From Pontibacter coccineus (GTDB lineage: Bacteria; Bacteroidota; Bacteroidia; Cytophagales; Hymenobacteraceae), in NCBI RefSeq assembly GCF_030546575.1, contig NZ_JAUOTN010000004.1:124001-188000 (forward strand): a DNA stretch of 64,000 bases. Direction: 5' to 3'. The notes beneath the pieces were generated by a model, which searched no databases, was not told the origin of the DNA, and worked only from the letters and a program-made list of their open reading frames with translations. This document shows positions 17,835 through 26,510 of this stretch, piece by piece (positions within the stretch are counted from its first letter, which is position 1; every line of letters starts with the position of its first letter). Made by a program: the position numbers and the translations under genes.

Positions 17835-18230
17835 ATGTCAGAAACAGACAAAGAGTTGATAAAGAAGCTCAAAAAGAAGCTGAAAGTGCAGGAGCAGAAG
17901 AACGCTGAGATACGGGATCACATGGCCGCTGAGCGCACCATTTTCGCCAACGAACGCACCTTGATGGCCTACCTGCGCACGGCTATGACGATCTCCGTGG
18001 GCGGTTATGTGGCTATCAAACTTTCCGATGACCTCTACCTGGACGTCATTGGCGTCATCCTGATCCCGGTTGGCATCATACTGGCAGTTTACAGCTTTGT
18101 CAGGTATAGGCACAAGCAGCGCATCATTGAGGGGCACCACCAGGACTACTGCCCCACCAGCCACGAGCACGAGCGGGCGCACAACGAGCTGCCCCAACCC
18201 GGCGAGAACGGCAAGCAATCCGCTGCTTAA
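17835..18230 (+). CDS. DUF202 membrane protein, copy 1
   Basis: A 131-aa protein starting MSETDKELIKKL. It has a basic coiled N-terminus (residues 5-30), the DUF202 core ERTIFANERTLMAYLRTA, and two membrane helices (about 50-70 and 78-98), with a His-rich C-terminal tail. DUF202 (YidH-like) proteins are small inner-membrane proteins of unknown role. I chose this ATG because the 21 upstream codons are not conserved in the second copy. A paralogue follows at 18318 with the same layout. Confidence 0.88.
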   Translation: MSETDKELIKKLKKKLKVQEQKNAEIRDHMAAERTIFANERTLMAYLRTAMTISVGGYVAIKLSDDLYLDVIGVILIPVGIILAVYSFVRYRHKQRIIEGHHQDYCPTSHEHERAHNELPQPGENGKQSAA

Positions 18231-18317
18231 CCGAGGCCATCAGCCGGGTTAGTTCCGCAGCAGGTATAGGCTGCACTTCGTCGTATTTGTTTCGTATATT
18301 TCTCAAAAAAGGAATCA

Positions 18318-18701
18318 ATGCAGGTGCCGGAGCAAGACGAAATCAAAAGGCTCAAGAAGAAGCTCAGGAAACTGGAGAAGAAGAACACGGAGATACGCGA
18401 CGAGATGGCCATCCAGCGGACTATCTTCGCCAACGAGCGTACCTTCATGGCGTACTTACGGACTGCCATTGCGCTTATTGCCGGTGGCTTTGCCGCTATC
18501 AAGTTTTCGCACCTGGTGTACATGAAATTGATCGGCCTTACCCTGATGTTACTTGGCGTGCTGCTGGCAGTCTACAGTTTTGTGCGCTATCTTAAGAAGC
18601 AAAAGCTGATCAAACGCCACTGGCAGAGCTACGAACCCACCAGCCACCACCACGAAGCACTCTACGAAAAGCAGGCTTCGCGCTACGGAAACGTAGATTG
18701 A
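18318..18701 (+). CDS. DUF202 membrane protein, copy 2
   Basis: A 127-aa protein clearly duplicated from the upstream gene. It has a basic coiled start (KRLKKKLRKLEKKN), the core QRTIFANERTFMAYLRTA, two hydrophobic helices and the ending SFVRYLKKQKLI with a His-rich tail (TSHHHE). The gap between the copies is 87 bases, so they may share a transcript. Function unknown; probably inner membrane. Confidence 0.88.
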   Translation: MQVPEQDEIKRLKKKLRKLEKKNTEIRDEMAIQRTIFANERTFMAYLRTAIALIAGGFAAIKFSHLVYMKLIGLTLMLLGVLLAVYSFVRYLKKQKLIKRHWQSYEPTSHHHEALYEKQASRYGNVD

Positions 18702-18800
18702 GGTATATGCTAAGGATAATTGCTGAAAGCTAAACCATTTAGCGCCGATCGCTGTTAAGAAGGGTTAGCATCTTCGGGTACGGAGGCGCTGATATTTTTG

Positions 18801-18808
18801 TAACTTTG
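18801..18808 (+). promoter_or_regulatory. -7 box of uvrA
   Basis: TAACTTTG is an exact TAnnTTTG match 24 bases before the uvrA ATG, implying a short leader. A clear TTTG at -33 is not seen. No LexA-type operator was recognised. Confidence 0.55.
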
Positions 18809-18832
18809 CTATTTAAAATCAAGCTTTCCTGA

Positions 18833-21727
18833 ATGGCTTTTAACCAAGCGCAAGACACAGCAACCGGCACCGACACTGCCTTTTCGCAAAATGGCGAAAC
18901 ACAGCAGATCGAAGTATACGGTGCCCGCGAACATAACCTCAAAAACATTTCCATCAAGCTGCCGCGCTACAAGCTGGTGGTCTTTACCGGCATTAGTGGC
19001 TCGGGCAAGTCCTCGCTGGCTTTCGACACTATCTACGCCGAAGGCCAGCGCCGCTACATGGAAACCTTCTCGGCCTACGCCCGCTCCTTTATGGGCGGAC
19101 TCGAGCGCCCCGATGTGGACAAGATCGAAGGCCTCTCGCCGGTGATCTCCATCGAGCAGAAAACCACGAGCCGCAACCCACGCTCCACCGTGGGCACCAT
19201 CACCGAGATCTACGACTTTATGCGTCTGCTTTGGGCCCGCACGGCCGAGGCGTATAGCTATGTGACCGGTGAGAAAATGGTGCGCCAGAGCGATGACCAG
19301 ATCGTGAACCACATCCTGGAGAACTTCGACGGCAAGCGCATCATTGTGCTGGCCCCAGTGGTAAAGGGCCGTAAAGGGCACTATCGCGAGCTCTTCCAGC
19401 AGATCCGAAAGATGGGCTTCATACGAGCCCGCGTGGATGGCGAATTGCTGGAGATCGACCCGAAAATGCAGGTGGACCGCTATAAGATCCACGACATCGA
19501 GATCGTGATCGACAAGATCGTGGTGAAGGAGGAAGACCGTTTCCGTCTTTCGGGCTCTATCCAGAATGCGCTCACGCACGGCAAGGGCACGGCGCTGATC
19601 CTGGATATGGACGCTGACAAAACCCACTTCTTCTCACGCCACCTCATGGACCCGGCCACCGGCATCGCCTACGACGATCCGGCCCCGAACTCCTTCTCGT
19701 TTAACTCCCCGTACGGCGCCTGCCCGGTGTGTACCGGTTTGGGTGAGATACAGGAGATCACGGAAGAGTCGGTTATACCTGACAATAGCCTGAGCATACG
19801 CCGCGGCGGCATAGCACCGCTCGGCGAGTACCGCGACATCTGGATCTTCAAGCAGATGGAGGCGCTCTTCAAGCATTTCAAAGTGTCGGTTTCGACCCCG
19901 ATCAAGGATTTGCCGGAGGATGTGCTGAAGGTGTTGCTTTATGGGCTGGACGAAGACCTGGAGGTAAATACTAAAAAGGGCAACTATGTGGTGGAGTTCG
20001 AAGGCATCGTCAACTTCCTGAAAAACCAGATGGAATCGGACTCCGATAACATCCGCTCATGGGTAGAGGACTTTGCACAGACCACCACCTGCCCGGAATG
20101 CAACGGGTATCGCCTCAAGAAAGAATCGCTGCACTTCAAGATTGCCAACACGAACATCGGCGAACTCTCGGTGCTTGACATCAACAAACTGGCTGCCTGG
20201 TTTGAGGGTGTGGAAGAACGCATGAGCGAGCGCCAGAACGTGATCGCCCGTGAGCTGTTGAAGGAGATTCGCAAGCGCATCGGCTTTTTGCTGGATGTGG
20301 GCCTGGACTACCTGAGCCTGCACCGCCCTGTGAAGACGCTATCCGGTGGCGAGAGCCAGCGTATACGCCTGGCTACGCAGATCGGTACGCAGCTGGTAGG
20401 CGTGCTTTACATCATGGATGAACCAAGCATCGGTCTGCACCAGCGCGACAACGAGCGCCTGATCAAGGCCCTGCAGGACCTCCGCGATCTGGGTAATTCC
20501 ATCATTGTAGTGGAGCACGACAAGGATATGATCCTGCAAGCCGATTACGTGGTGGACATCGGTCCGGGCGCAGGTATACATGGGGGACAAGTGGTAACTG
20601 CCGGCACACCGGAAGAGATGATGAACGCCGGCACGACCACGGCCGACTTTTTGAGCAACCGCAGAGGTATAGCCGTGCCGCGTGTGAAACGCCCGGGCAC
20701 AGGCCAGGTACTGAAACTGAAAGGCGCCACCGGCAACAACTTAAAGAATGTGACGCTGGAACTGCCGCTCGGCAAAATGGTGTGCGTGACCGGTGTGTCG
20801 GGCAGTGGCAAGTCCTCGCTCATACACGACACACTCTACCCGATCCTGAACACGCATTTCTTCCGGGCCAAGCGCGATCCGCTTCCTTACAAGAAAATAG
20901 AAGGACTGGAGCATATCGACAAAGTAATTGAAGTGGACCAGTCACCGATCGGGCGTACACCGCGCTCCAACCCGGCCACGTATACCGGCGTGTTCACCGA
21001 CATCCGTACCTTGTTCGCGCAGTTGCCGGAAGCCAAGATCAGGGGCTATACGCCCGGTCGTTTCTCGTTCAACGTGAAGGGTGGCCGTTGCGAGGCTTGC
21101 GAAGGGGCAGGTATGCGCACAATCGAGATGAACTTTCTGCCGGACGTATACGTGCCCTGCGAGGTCTGTAAAGGCAAGCGCTACAACCGCGAAACGCTGG
21201 AAGTGCGCTTCAAAGGCAAGAGCATTACCGATGTGCTGGATATGACCGTGGAGCAGGCGGTGGATTTCTTTGAAAGTCAGCCGCGTATCCTGCGTAAGAT
21301 CCAGACATTGAACGAAGTGGGCTTAGGCTATATCACGTTCGGCCAGCAAGCGACTACCCTATCGGGAGGTGAGGCACAGCGCGTGAAACTGGCTACGGAG
21401 TTGTCGAAGAAGGACACCGGCCAGACGCTCTATATTCTGGACGAGCCAACTACCGGTCTTCACTTCCAGGACATCGAGCACCTGAGCGAGGTATTGCACA
21501 AGCTAACCGACAAAGGCAACTCAGTACTCATCATCGAGCACAACCTGGATTTGATCAAGATCGCCGACTGGATCATCGACATCGGGCCGGAAGGTGGCGA
21601 GGGCGGTGGCACCATTGTAGCGGCCGGCACGCCGGAAGATATTGTCAAAAAAGGCAAAGGCTATACCGCCCGCTTCCTGAAAGAGGAGTTGAAAACGAGC
21701 CACTACCGCGAAAACGGTCAGGCTTAG
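18833..21727 (+). CDS. uvrA: Excinuclease ABC subunit A (UvrA)
   Basis: A 964-aa DNA-damage-recognition ATPase of nucleotide excision repair. It has two ABC modules: Walker A GISGSGKSS near residue 61 and GVSGSGKSS near 658; signatures LSGGESQRIRLA and LSGGEAQRVKLA; Walker B YIMDEPSIGLH and YILDEPTTGLH. Zinc-binding cysteine pairs are seen as CPVC, CPEC, CEAC and CEVC. The first ~25 residues are polar and not conserved-looking. It works with UvrB and UvrC, which are not in this window. The upstream -7 box and downstream terminator define a single-gene unit. Confidence 0.97.
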   Translation: MAFNQAQDTATGTDTAFSQNGETQQIEVYGAREHNLKNISIKLPRYKLVVFTGISGSGKSSLAFDTIYAEGQRRYMETFSAYARSFMGGLERPDVDKIEGLSPVISIEQKTTSRNPRSTVGTITEIYDFMRLLWARTAEAYSYVTGEKMVRQSDDQIVNHILENFDGKRIIVLAPVVKGRKGHYRELFQQIRKMGFIRARVDGELLEIDPKMQVDRYKIHDIEIVIDKIVVKEEDRFRLSGSIQNALTHGKGTALILDMDADKTHFFSRHLMDPATGIAYDDPAPNSFSFNSPYGACPVCTGLGEIQEITEESVIPDNSLSIRRGGIAPLGEYRDIWIFKQMEALFKHFKVSVSTPIKDLPEDVLKVLLYGLDEDLEVNTKKGNYVVEFEGIVNFLKNQMESDSDNIRSWVEDFAQTTTCPECNGYRLKKESLHFKIANTNIGELSVLDINKLAAWFEGVEERMSERQNVIARELLKEIRKRIGFLLDVGLDYLSLHRPVKTLSGGESQRIRLATQIGTQLVGVLYIMDEPSIGLHQRDNERLIKALQDLRDLGNSIIVVEHDKDMILQADYVVDIGPGAGIHGGQVVTAGTPEEMMNAGTTTADFLSNRRGIAVPRVKRPGTGQVLKLKGATGNNLKNVTLELPLGKMVCVTGVSGSGKSSLIHDTLYPILNTHFFRAKRDPLPYKKIEGLEHIDKVIEVDQSPIGRTPRSNPATYTGVFTDIRTLFAQLPEAKIRGYTPGRFSFNVKGGRCEACEGAGMRTIEMNFLPDVYVPCEVCKGKRYNRETLEVRFKGKSITDVLDMTVEQAVDFFESQPRILRKIQTLNEVGLGYITFGQQATTLSGGEAQRVKLATELSKKDTGQTLYILDEPTTGLHFQDIEHLSEVLHKLTDKGNSVLIIEHNLDLIKIADWIIDIGPEGGEGGGTIVAAGTPEDIVKKGKGYTARFLKEELKTSHYRENGQA

Positions 21728-21745
21728 CAGGTATAGCAACCTATA

Positions 21746-21786
21746 AAAAAAGCCGCTCTCAGATATGGGAGCGGCTTTTTTGTTTT
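21746..21786. terminator. Bidirectional terminator between uvrA and the DUF4142 genes
   Basis: Arms AAAAAGCCGCTC and GAGCGGCTTTTT pair around a 10-base loop, with A-run upstream and T-run downstream. It serves uvrA and the convergent DUF4142 gene. Confidence 0.85.
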
Positions 21787-22357
21787 AGATGCTTTCGAGC
21801 CTGTCCTCCAGTGCCTCTGTCTTTTGGAGGTGCTGGCGCAGGAGCGGGAGTTGCTTGGAGGCGAACTGTTTTACCTCCATCACCTGGGCGTTCTCGGCCA
21901 TGTCCTCGTACCGGTTCAGCAGGTTGTCGTGCTCTTCGCGGATGCGCTTAATGTAGGCCAGGTCAAAACCTATACCTGTTTCAGCACTCACATCGTCGTA
22001 TACTTTTTGATGCGCTCTGCCCATTTCGTTGGGCACTACAAACTCACCTTGCACGGCTACGTTCTGCAAGTCTTCCATCAATCGCTGGTGACCTGCGCCC
22101 ATTTCCTGCGCCATTTCCTTTACTTCCGGACTGACAGCTTTTTCCAAAGCCAGTTCACTGAGCTGCACCTGCAGCATATTCGCGCTGGTGGCCTCGGCTA
22201 TGAACAAGGCATCGTTTTTCATTCCCTGCACGCCGGCGGCCTCAAACTGTGCTACGCTTTGTGCGGCGGCCTGCTCAATACTGTCGCCGGGGCCGCAACT
22301 GGCAGTGCCCAGCAGAAGCATGGCACTGGCAAGGTATAGGGTAATTTTTCGGATCAT
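21785..22357 (-). CDS. DUF4142 lipoprotein, copy 1
   Basis: About 190 aa, with a lipoprotein signal (MIRKITLYLASAMLLLGTASC; lipid on Cys near 21) and one DUF4142 domain: DALFIAEATSANMLQVQLSELALEKAVSPEVKEMA and a C-terminal helix LPLLRQHLQKTE. DUF4142 is a ferritin-like four-helix domain of unknown role, found exported in many bacteria. I chose the ATG of MIRKITL; MCM two codons upstream is also possible. A second DUF4142 gene is just upstream on the same strand. Confidence 0.88.
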   Translation of the reverse strand: MIRKITLYLASAMLLLGTASCGPGDSIEQAAAQSVAQFEAAGVQGMKNDALFIAEATSANMLQVQLSELALEKAVSPEVKEMAQEMGAGHQRLMEDLQNVAVQGEFVVPNEMGRAHQKVYDDVSAETGIGFDLAYIKRIREEHDNLLNRYEDMAENAQVMEVKQFASKQLPLLRQHLQKTEALEDRLESI

Positions 22358-22453
22358 ACACATGGGTTTAAAATATGAGCATCTGCAGCCATACCGGGTG
22401 CAGATGCCCAAGATAATTAGTTTTTAGGAAATGCCCAGTGTTTGGGTTAACGC

Positions 22454-23038
22454 TTACTGCTTAAGACCGTCTTTGATCTGCTGAGCGCGCTTGTGGTGCT
22501 CGCGCAACTTAGGTAGCGTTTTGGTGGCAAAGGCCTTCACTTCTGCATCATCGTAGTCGGCATCTTCCGTCACATCTTCGAACAGGCTGATGTCACTGTC
22601 GTGGGCGCTCACCATTTTGTCCATGTAATCTCTGTCAAATTCGGCTCCCTGCTTTTCGCGTAGGTCACGCATCTGGCTCATGTGCTCATTGCTCATGCTG
22701 TCTGGCAGCGTGATGTTTTTGCTGAGCGCCAGGTCACTCATTTCCTTGTTAGCCGCCGTGTGGTCCTTCACCATCATCGCGGCAAATTCCTTCACCTGCG
22801 GATTTGTGGCACGCTCCTGCGCCAGCTTGCCTGCCTCTACTTCCATCATGCTGCTGCTGGCTGCCTTGGTCATAAACTCGGCCTGGTCATCGCGCTCCTC
22901 TTCCATGGCAGTGTCTTCAAAACGCTCCTCAGTTACATCCTGCGCCTGATCCACGCTGTCGTTGCCGGAGCCACCGCAGGCCATGGTGCCAAATAGGAAG
23001 GCACAGGCCATTAATCCTGATGTTGCAATTCTTTTCAT
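22454..23038 (-). CDS. DUF4142 lipoprotein, copy 2
   Basis: A 194-aa lipoprotein (lipobox FGTMAC) with an acidic linker (TEERFEDTAMEEERDD) and a DUF4142 domain (AEFMTKAASSSMMEVEAGKLA through LPKLREHHKRAQ). Its order and residue pattern match the neighbouring copy, so the two arose by tandem duplication. The gap between them is 96 bases. Probably anchored in the outer or inner membrane and facing the periplasm; function unknown. Confidence 0.88.
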   Translation of the reverse strand: MKRIATSGLMACAFLFGTMACGGSGNDSVDQAQDVTEERFEDTAMEEERDDQAEFMTKAASSSMMEVEAGKLAQERATNPQVKEFAAMMVKDHTAANKEMSDLALSKNITLPDSMSNEHMSQMRDLREKQGAEFDRDYMDKMVSAHDSDISLFEDVTEDADYDDAEVKAFATKTLPKLREHHKRAQQIKDGLKQ

Positions 23039-23277
23039 AGTATGAGTTTCTTTATAAATAGTTAGATAGTTTAAACAAATTGGTATACGCCCCTAAGGCT
23101 ATGGAGTTATATCATGTGGCTCGAATATAGGGGAGACGGACAAAAATCTCTGTTTTAGCGATATTCAGGCACAGAGTGCGTGTGTATAAAACTTAGGCGC
23201 AAACGACTACAACTATCTCAGGTATAAAACGATATACACATGAAATAAGCTACCAAACCCTGCACAGGCCATACCTC

Positions 23278-23988
23278 ATGATACGACTCTTTGCCATGCG
23301 CGCCATTGCAGCCTTGCTATTCGGCAGTTGCTTTTTGATCTGCTCTGCGGCCCACGCGCAAGTAACGGAGGAGGAAAGAGAAGACCGCACCGAAATGATC
23401 AACATAGACCGCGACCATGACAAGACGCTCAAGATCCATCCGCTGCATTATGGGGAGGTGTTTGTATCGTACGAGAAGGTGCGTTCGCCCGGCATCAGCA
23501 ATGAGTTTGGGCTGAGCTATTTCTACAAACTGCACCTGAAAGGCGATGGATGGACTTCGAATGCGAAAGACGTGATGGGCATCGGCATCCGGATGAGCCA
23601 ACGTTACTATACCTCTAAGAAGAAATCTCCCCCTTTTGGCTTTTTTCACGGGCCCATGTTCAGTTACCGCTTCATTGTGTTTGAGCGCAACGTGTTCGAC
23701 CTGCCCGACCTGCCGCCCAGCGATCCCGACTTCAGGTATGTAGGCCGGCTCTACCAGAACGCGTTGGACCTGAGCTACCACCTAGGCTATCAGTTCCGAC
23801 TAGGGCGCCACTTTACAACCGAGCTTTCTGGCGGGCTTGGAGGACGCGTCAAAATCGCCAATGCCACCAATGGCGGCGATTTGATCAAAGAGAATATCAT
23901 CGGGCATGTGGTCCACTCCGACGAGGGTGCCGTTATAACAGTGGGTCCCTCCCCACAGCTCAACTTCTCGATCGGCTACTCTTTCTGA
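23278..23988 (+). CDS. Outer-membrane beta-barrel-like protein, unknown
   Basis: A 236-aa protein with a signal peptide (RAIAALLFGSCFLICSAAHAQ). The mature part has alternating strands with aromatic ends (EFGLSYFYKLHLKG, HGPMFSYRFIVFE, LDLSYHLGYQFRLG) and ends INFSIGYSF-like (NFSIGYSF), with the terminal Phe typical of outer-membrane barrels. I do not recognise the family with confidence; it has the style of DUF3575-like barrels. Its stop codon directly abuts that of the convergent gene. Confidence 0.6.
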   Translation: MIRLFAMRAIAALLFGSCFLICSAAHAQVTEEEREDRTEMINIDRDHDKTLKIHPLHYGEVFVSYEKVRSPGISNEFGLSYFYKLHLKGDGWTSNAKDVMGIGIRMSQRYYTSKKKSPPFGFFHGPMFSYRFIVFERNVFDLPDLPPSDPDFRYVGRLYQNALDLSYHLGYQFRLGRHFTTELSGGLGGRVKIANATNGGDLIKENIIGHVVHSDEGAVITVGPSPQLNFSIGYSF

Positions 23989-24714
23989 TTACTTGTTGAT
24001 CTTGCTGAGCACACTGTAGGCCATCAGCTTGCCATTGCGGTAGGTTTCTGATTTTATCCAACCCGTGCCAGGCACAAACCACTCCACGGTCTGCATGCGG
24101 GTACCAGGCATTTTCATACCCATGGCGCGGGTCTGCACCTCCATGTCCTGGTTTATCTTGAAGCCTTCGTAGGTACCGGCCGGTACCTCAAACCGCTCTT
24201 TTTCGCCAACGGTACGGTCGGTCACCAGCATCGTAATCGTGCTGAAGTTCTGCCCGCTGTTCTTGTCCAGCACATCGATGGTAAAGCTCCCGTCTTTTAG
24301 TTTTTGGCCGGGGCTAAGGGAGGCCGGGTAATCCATGTGGTCGCCCTCCATCTTGATTTCCATGTCTTTGTAGGCGGACATCATGTCGGGGTTCATCAGG
24401 GAGCGCATGTCCACCCAGACGGAGCCGTTTTCGCAGCCTACCTGGTAGCTCCCCTCGTTGGCCATTTTCCCTTTCTCGTCATACATCTTGGTATGGACCG
24501 TCGCCTCCGACTTGCCGCCGTTTTGCCGCACATCGGTTACCTTATACACTACCTTTCCGGTGAGCTTATTGCGCTGGTTGTAGCTAAGTATCTCGTACTC
24601 GGCATTTTCGGTGAGCAAAAGGTAGCCACTGCAGTCCTGCGCTATGGTAGTGGTTGGCACTGATAAGAATCCGCACAGCATGGCGATAACAAAAAGAAGG
24701 TACATCTTTCTCAT
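23989..24714 (-). CDS. Secreted DUF3108/TapB-like protein
   Basis: A 241-aa protein with a signal peptide ending TTTIAQ. The mature chain is beta-rich: YEILSYNQRNKLTGKVVYKV, then PAGTYEGFKINQDMEVQTRAMG, and then VEWFVPGTGWIKSETYRNGK. The motif order PAGTYEGFKI...W(F)xPGxGxIKSE is what I recall from DUF3108/TapB-type periplasmic proteins in Bacteroidota; the assignment is tentative. The function is unknown. Convergent with the preceding gene, with no spacing. Confidence 0.6.
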   Translation of the reverse strand: MRKMYLLFVIAMLCGFLSVPTTTIAQDCSGYLLLTENAEYEILSYNQRNKLTGKVVYKVTDVRQNGGKSEATVHTKMYDEKGKMANEGSYQVGCENGSVWVDMRSLMNPDMMSAYKDMEIKMEGDHMDYPASLSPGQKLKDGSFTIDVLDKNSGQNFSTITMLVTDRTVGEKERFEVPAGTYEGFKINQDMEVQTRAMGMKMPGTRMQTVEWFVPGTGWIKSETYRNGKLMAYSVLSKINK

Positions 24715-24844
24715 AGTCTTTACCTGTTAAATTGATATCAATAACTTTTCTAAAGATAGTTATAATTTATGCAATACCCCTATAAACACCTGACTTGCAG
24801 GTAGGTGGCCATAATTGACCAGTGATCGGACTGAAACACAGGGT

Positions 24845-24874
24845 ATAAAAAAAGCCAGGCACAAGGCCTGGCTT
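24845..24874 (-). terminator. Terminator of the enoyl-CoA hydratase gene
   Basis: The stem AAGCCAGGC/GCCTGGCTT (24852-24860 and 24866-24874) is followed on the reverse strand by a T-run. Confidence 0.8.
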
Positions 24875-24901
24875 CAATAAAGTAGGTAAAGGTAAAGCGG
24901 G

Positions 24902-25684
24902 CTAGGCGCCTGTAAAGTTTGGCTTGCGCTTTTCGTTAAAGGCCGTTACACCCTCTTTGTAATCAGCAGAGCTTCCGGCTATTTTCTGGCAGTGGGCCTC
25001 GTAATCCAGCATTTCGTCCAGCGTGGAATTAAATGACTTGTTGAGCATCTTCTTCATTAAACCGATGGCTTTGGTAGGCGCCACAGCATAGCGGGCAGCC
25101 AGTTCGGCTACAGTCGCATCCAGCTCTTCCGGAGCCACCACGCGGTTTACCATGCCCAGTTGCAAGGCCTCTTCGGCGCTTACTTTAGAGCCCAGTGTGC
25201 TCAGCTCAAAAGCCTTCAGCGAACCCACTACACGCGGCAAAAAGAAAGAAGAACCGGAATCGAGCACCAGGCCTACGTTCACGAACACCTCGATCATGCT
25301 GGCGGCAGTGGATGCTACTACCAGGTCGCAGGCTAGGGCGAGGGAACAACCGGCACCGGCGGCTACCCCGTTCAGCTTGCAGATGATGGGCTTGGGCAGG
25401 CTGCGCATGGCCCGGATGATCGGGTTATACCGCTTCTCCAGCGACTCCGACAGATCACGCTTGTCGGCACTGGCAATGGCCTTGAGGTCCTGGCCGGAGC
25501 AGAAGGCTTTGCCAGCGCCTGTCAAAATCACCACACGCACGCTGTCATCGCGGGTTACCTGTTTGAGGGCGTCCTGCAGCTCGTAGCTCTGCTTGTCGTT
25601 AAAGGCGTTGAAAACATCGGGTCTGTTCAGCGTGATGGTGGCAATGCCACCCTGCACATCATATAGCAAGCATTCGTAGTTCAT
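24902..25684 (-). CDS. Enoyl-CoA hydratase/isomerase family protein, PaaG-like
   Basis: A 260-aa crotonase-fold enzyme. It has AFCSGQDLK near residues 62-70 and the oxyanion-hole stretch NGVAAGAGCSLALACD near 100-115. The segment FVNVGLVLDSGSSFFLPRVVG and the C-terminus KEGVTAFNEKRKPNFTG resemble PaaG (ring-epoxide isomerase of phenylacetate breakdown), whose members carry an Asp in this loop. No other paa genes are nearby, so general fatty-acid or aromatic acyl-CoA metabolism is equally possible. I chose the ATG of MNYECLLYD. Confidence 0.85.
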   Translation of the reverse strand: MNYECLLYDVQGGIATITLNRPDVFNAFNDKQSYELQDALKQVTRDDSVRVVILTGAGKAFCSGQDLKAIASADKRDLSESLEKRYNPIIRAMRSLPKPIICKLNGVAAGAGCSLALACDLVVASTAASMIEVFVNVGLVLDSGSSFFLPRVVGSLKAFELSTLGSKVSAEEALQLGMVNRVVAPEELDATVAELAARYAVAPTKAIGLMKKMLNKSFNSTLDEMLDYEAHCQKIAGSSADYKEGVTAFNEKRKPNFTGA

Positions 25685-25751
25685 GTTGTCGTTTGTTTTT
25701 GTAGAAGAGATAACCAAAGGTATAGATAATCACCCTGAAGAGCAAAAGCGG

Positions 25752-26372
25752 CTACAGGGCCACAAAGCCCGCCAACAGTACCAGCAAAAGCCCTGTCAGA
25801 AAGCCCGTATACGCCTGCGCCGGGGTATGGGCATGCAAGGCCAGTCTCGCCGAGAGCACCGCCCCTGACACTAAAACCAGCAGCACGATAGGTATAAGCA
25901 AACCTGATTCGGGCATGAGTTTGTTCATGAGCAGAAGCACTCCCAAGGCTCCTCCCAACCCAATGCCGTGCGCACTGATCTTCCAGAAAAATGAAACGCA
26001 CCAGGCCACCAGAACGGAGGCTGTGACCACGCCCATCACGAAATAGAAGAGCTGATCAAACACAGACTCTGAGTAAAAAAGGTAGGTCGTGACGGCATAG
26101 CAAAGGGCGGTAAACAGAAGCGGCCTGCTTCGCTGTTCCCGCCGGTCTATTTCATAAGAGTCGATGAAGCCGGTTTTAAACATGGCGAAAGCCCCCAGCC
26201 CGGGCACCATGAACGTGGTGAAAAAGATCATGCTCAGCACGATCCAGCGGCTTTGCAGTGGAAGCGAGATAGAAGAAACCGGCAAAAAATAAAGGATGAT
26301 GGCAAACAGATACGTCGGCATCAGCAGAGGGTGAAACGCAACAGACAAAAAGCGGGCGAGGGAGCGGTTCAA
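25752..26372 (-). CDS. PAP2-like membrane protein
   Basis: A 206-aa integral membrane protein with about six hydrophobic helices. It carries KISAHGIGLGG near residue 128 and SARLALHAHTPAQAYTGFLTG near the end, which resemble the SxxxH and H-containing motifs of PAP2 phosphatases, though the catalytic pattern is degenerate. Phosphatase activity is therefore uncertain. It precedes the hydratase gene on the same strand with a 67-base gap. Confidence 0.65.
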   Translation of the reverse strand: MNRSLARFLSVAFHPLLMPTYLFAIILYFLPVSSISLPLQSRWIVLSMIFFTTFMVPGLGAFAMFKTGFIDSYEIDRREQRSRPLLFTALCYAVTTYLFYSESVFDQLFYFVMGVVTASVLVAWCVSFFWKISAHGIGLGGALGVLLLMNKLMPESGLLIPIVLLVLVSGAVLSARLALHAHTPAQAYTGFLTGLLLVLLAGFVAL

Positions 26373-26378
26373 GAAAGG

Positions 26379-26507
26379 TTAATTATTAATGATAAATGAA
26401 TAATGACTAAAATTTTGAGTTATCTGACAGGTATACGCCTCACAATGAACAGCTAATTAATTATTCATCATTATTAACTACTCATTATTCATTCATCATT
26501 AGTCATT
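26379..26507. repeat. AT-rich inverted repeat of the ATTATTCATT type
   Basis: The left arm (about 26379-26411) and right arm (about 26453-26507) are imperfect inverted copies built from ATTATTCAT/ATGAATAAT words, with GGTATACG in the loop. The same words form the repeat at 5826-5899. It lies just after the rpoN stop and may act as its terminator. Confidence 0.65.
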
Positions 26508-26510
26508 CTA

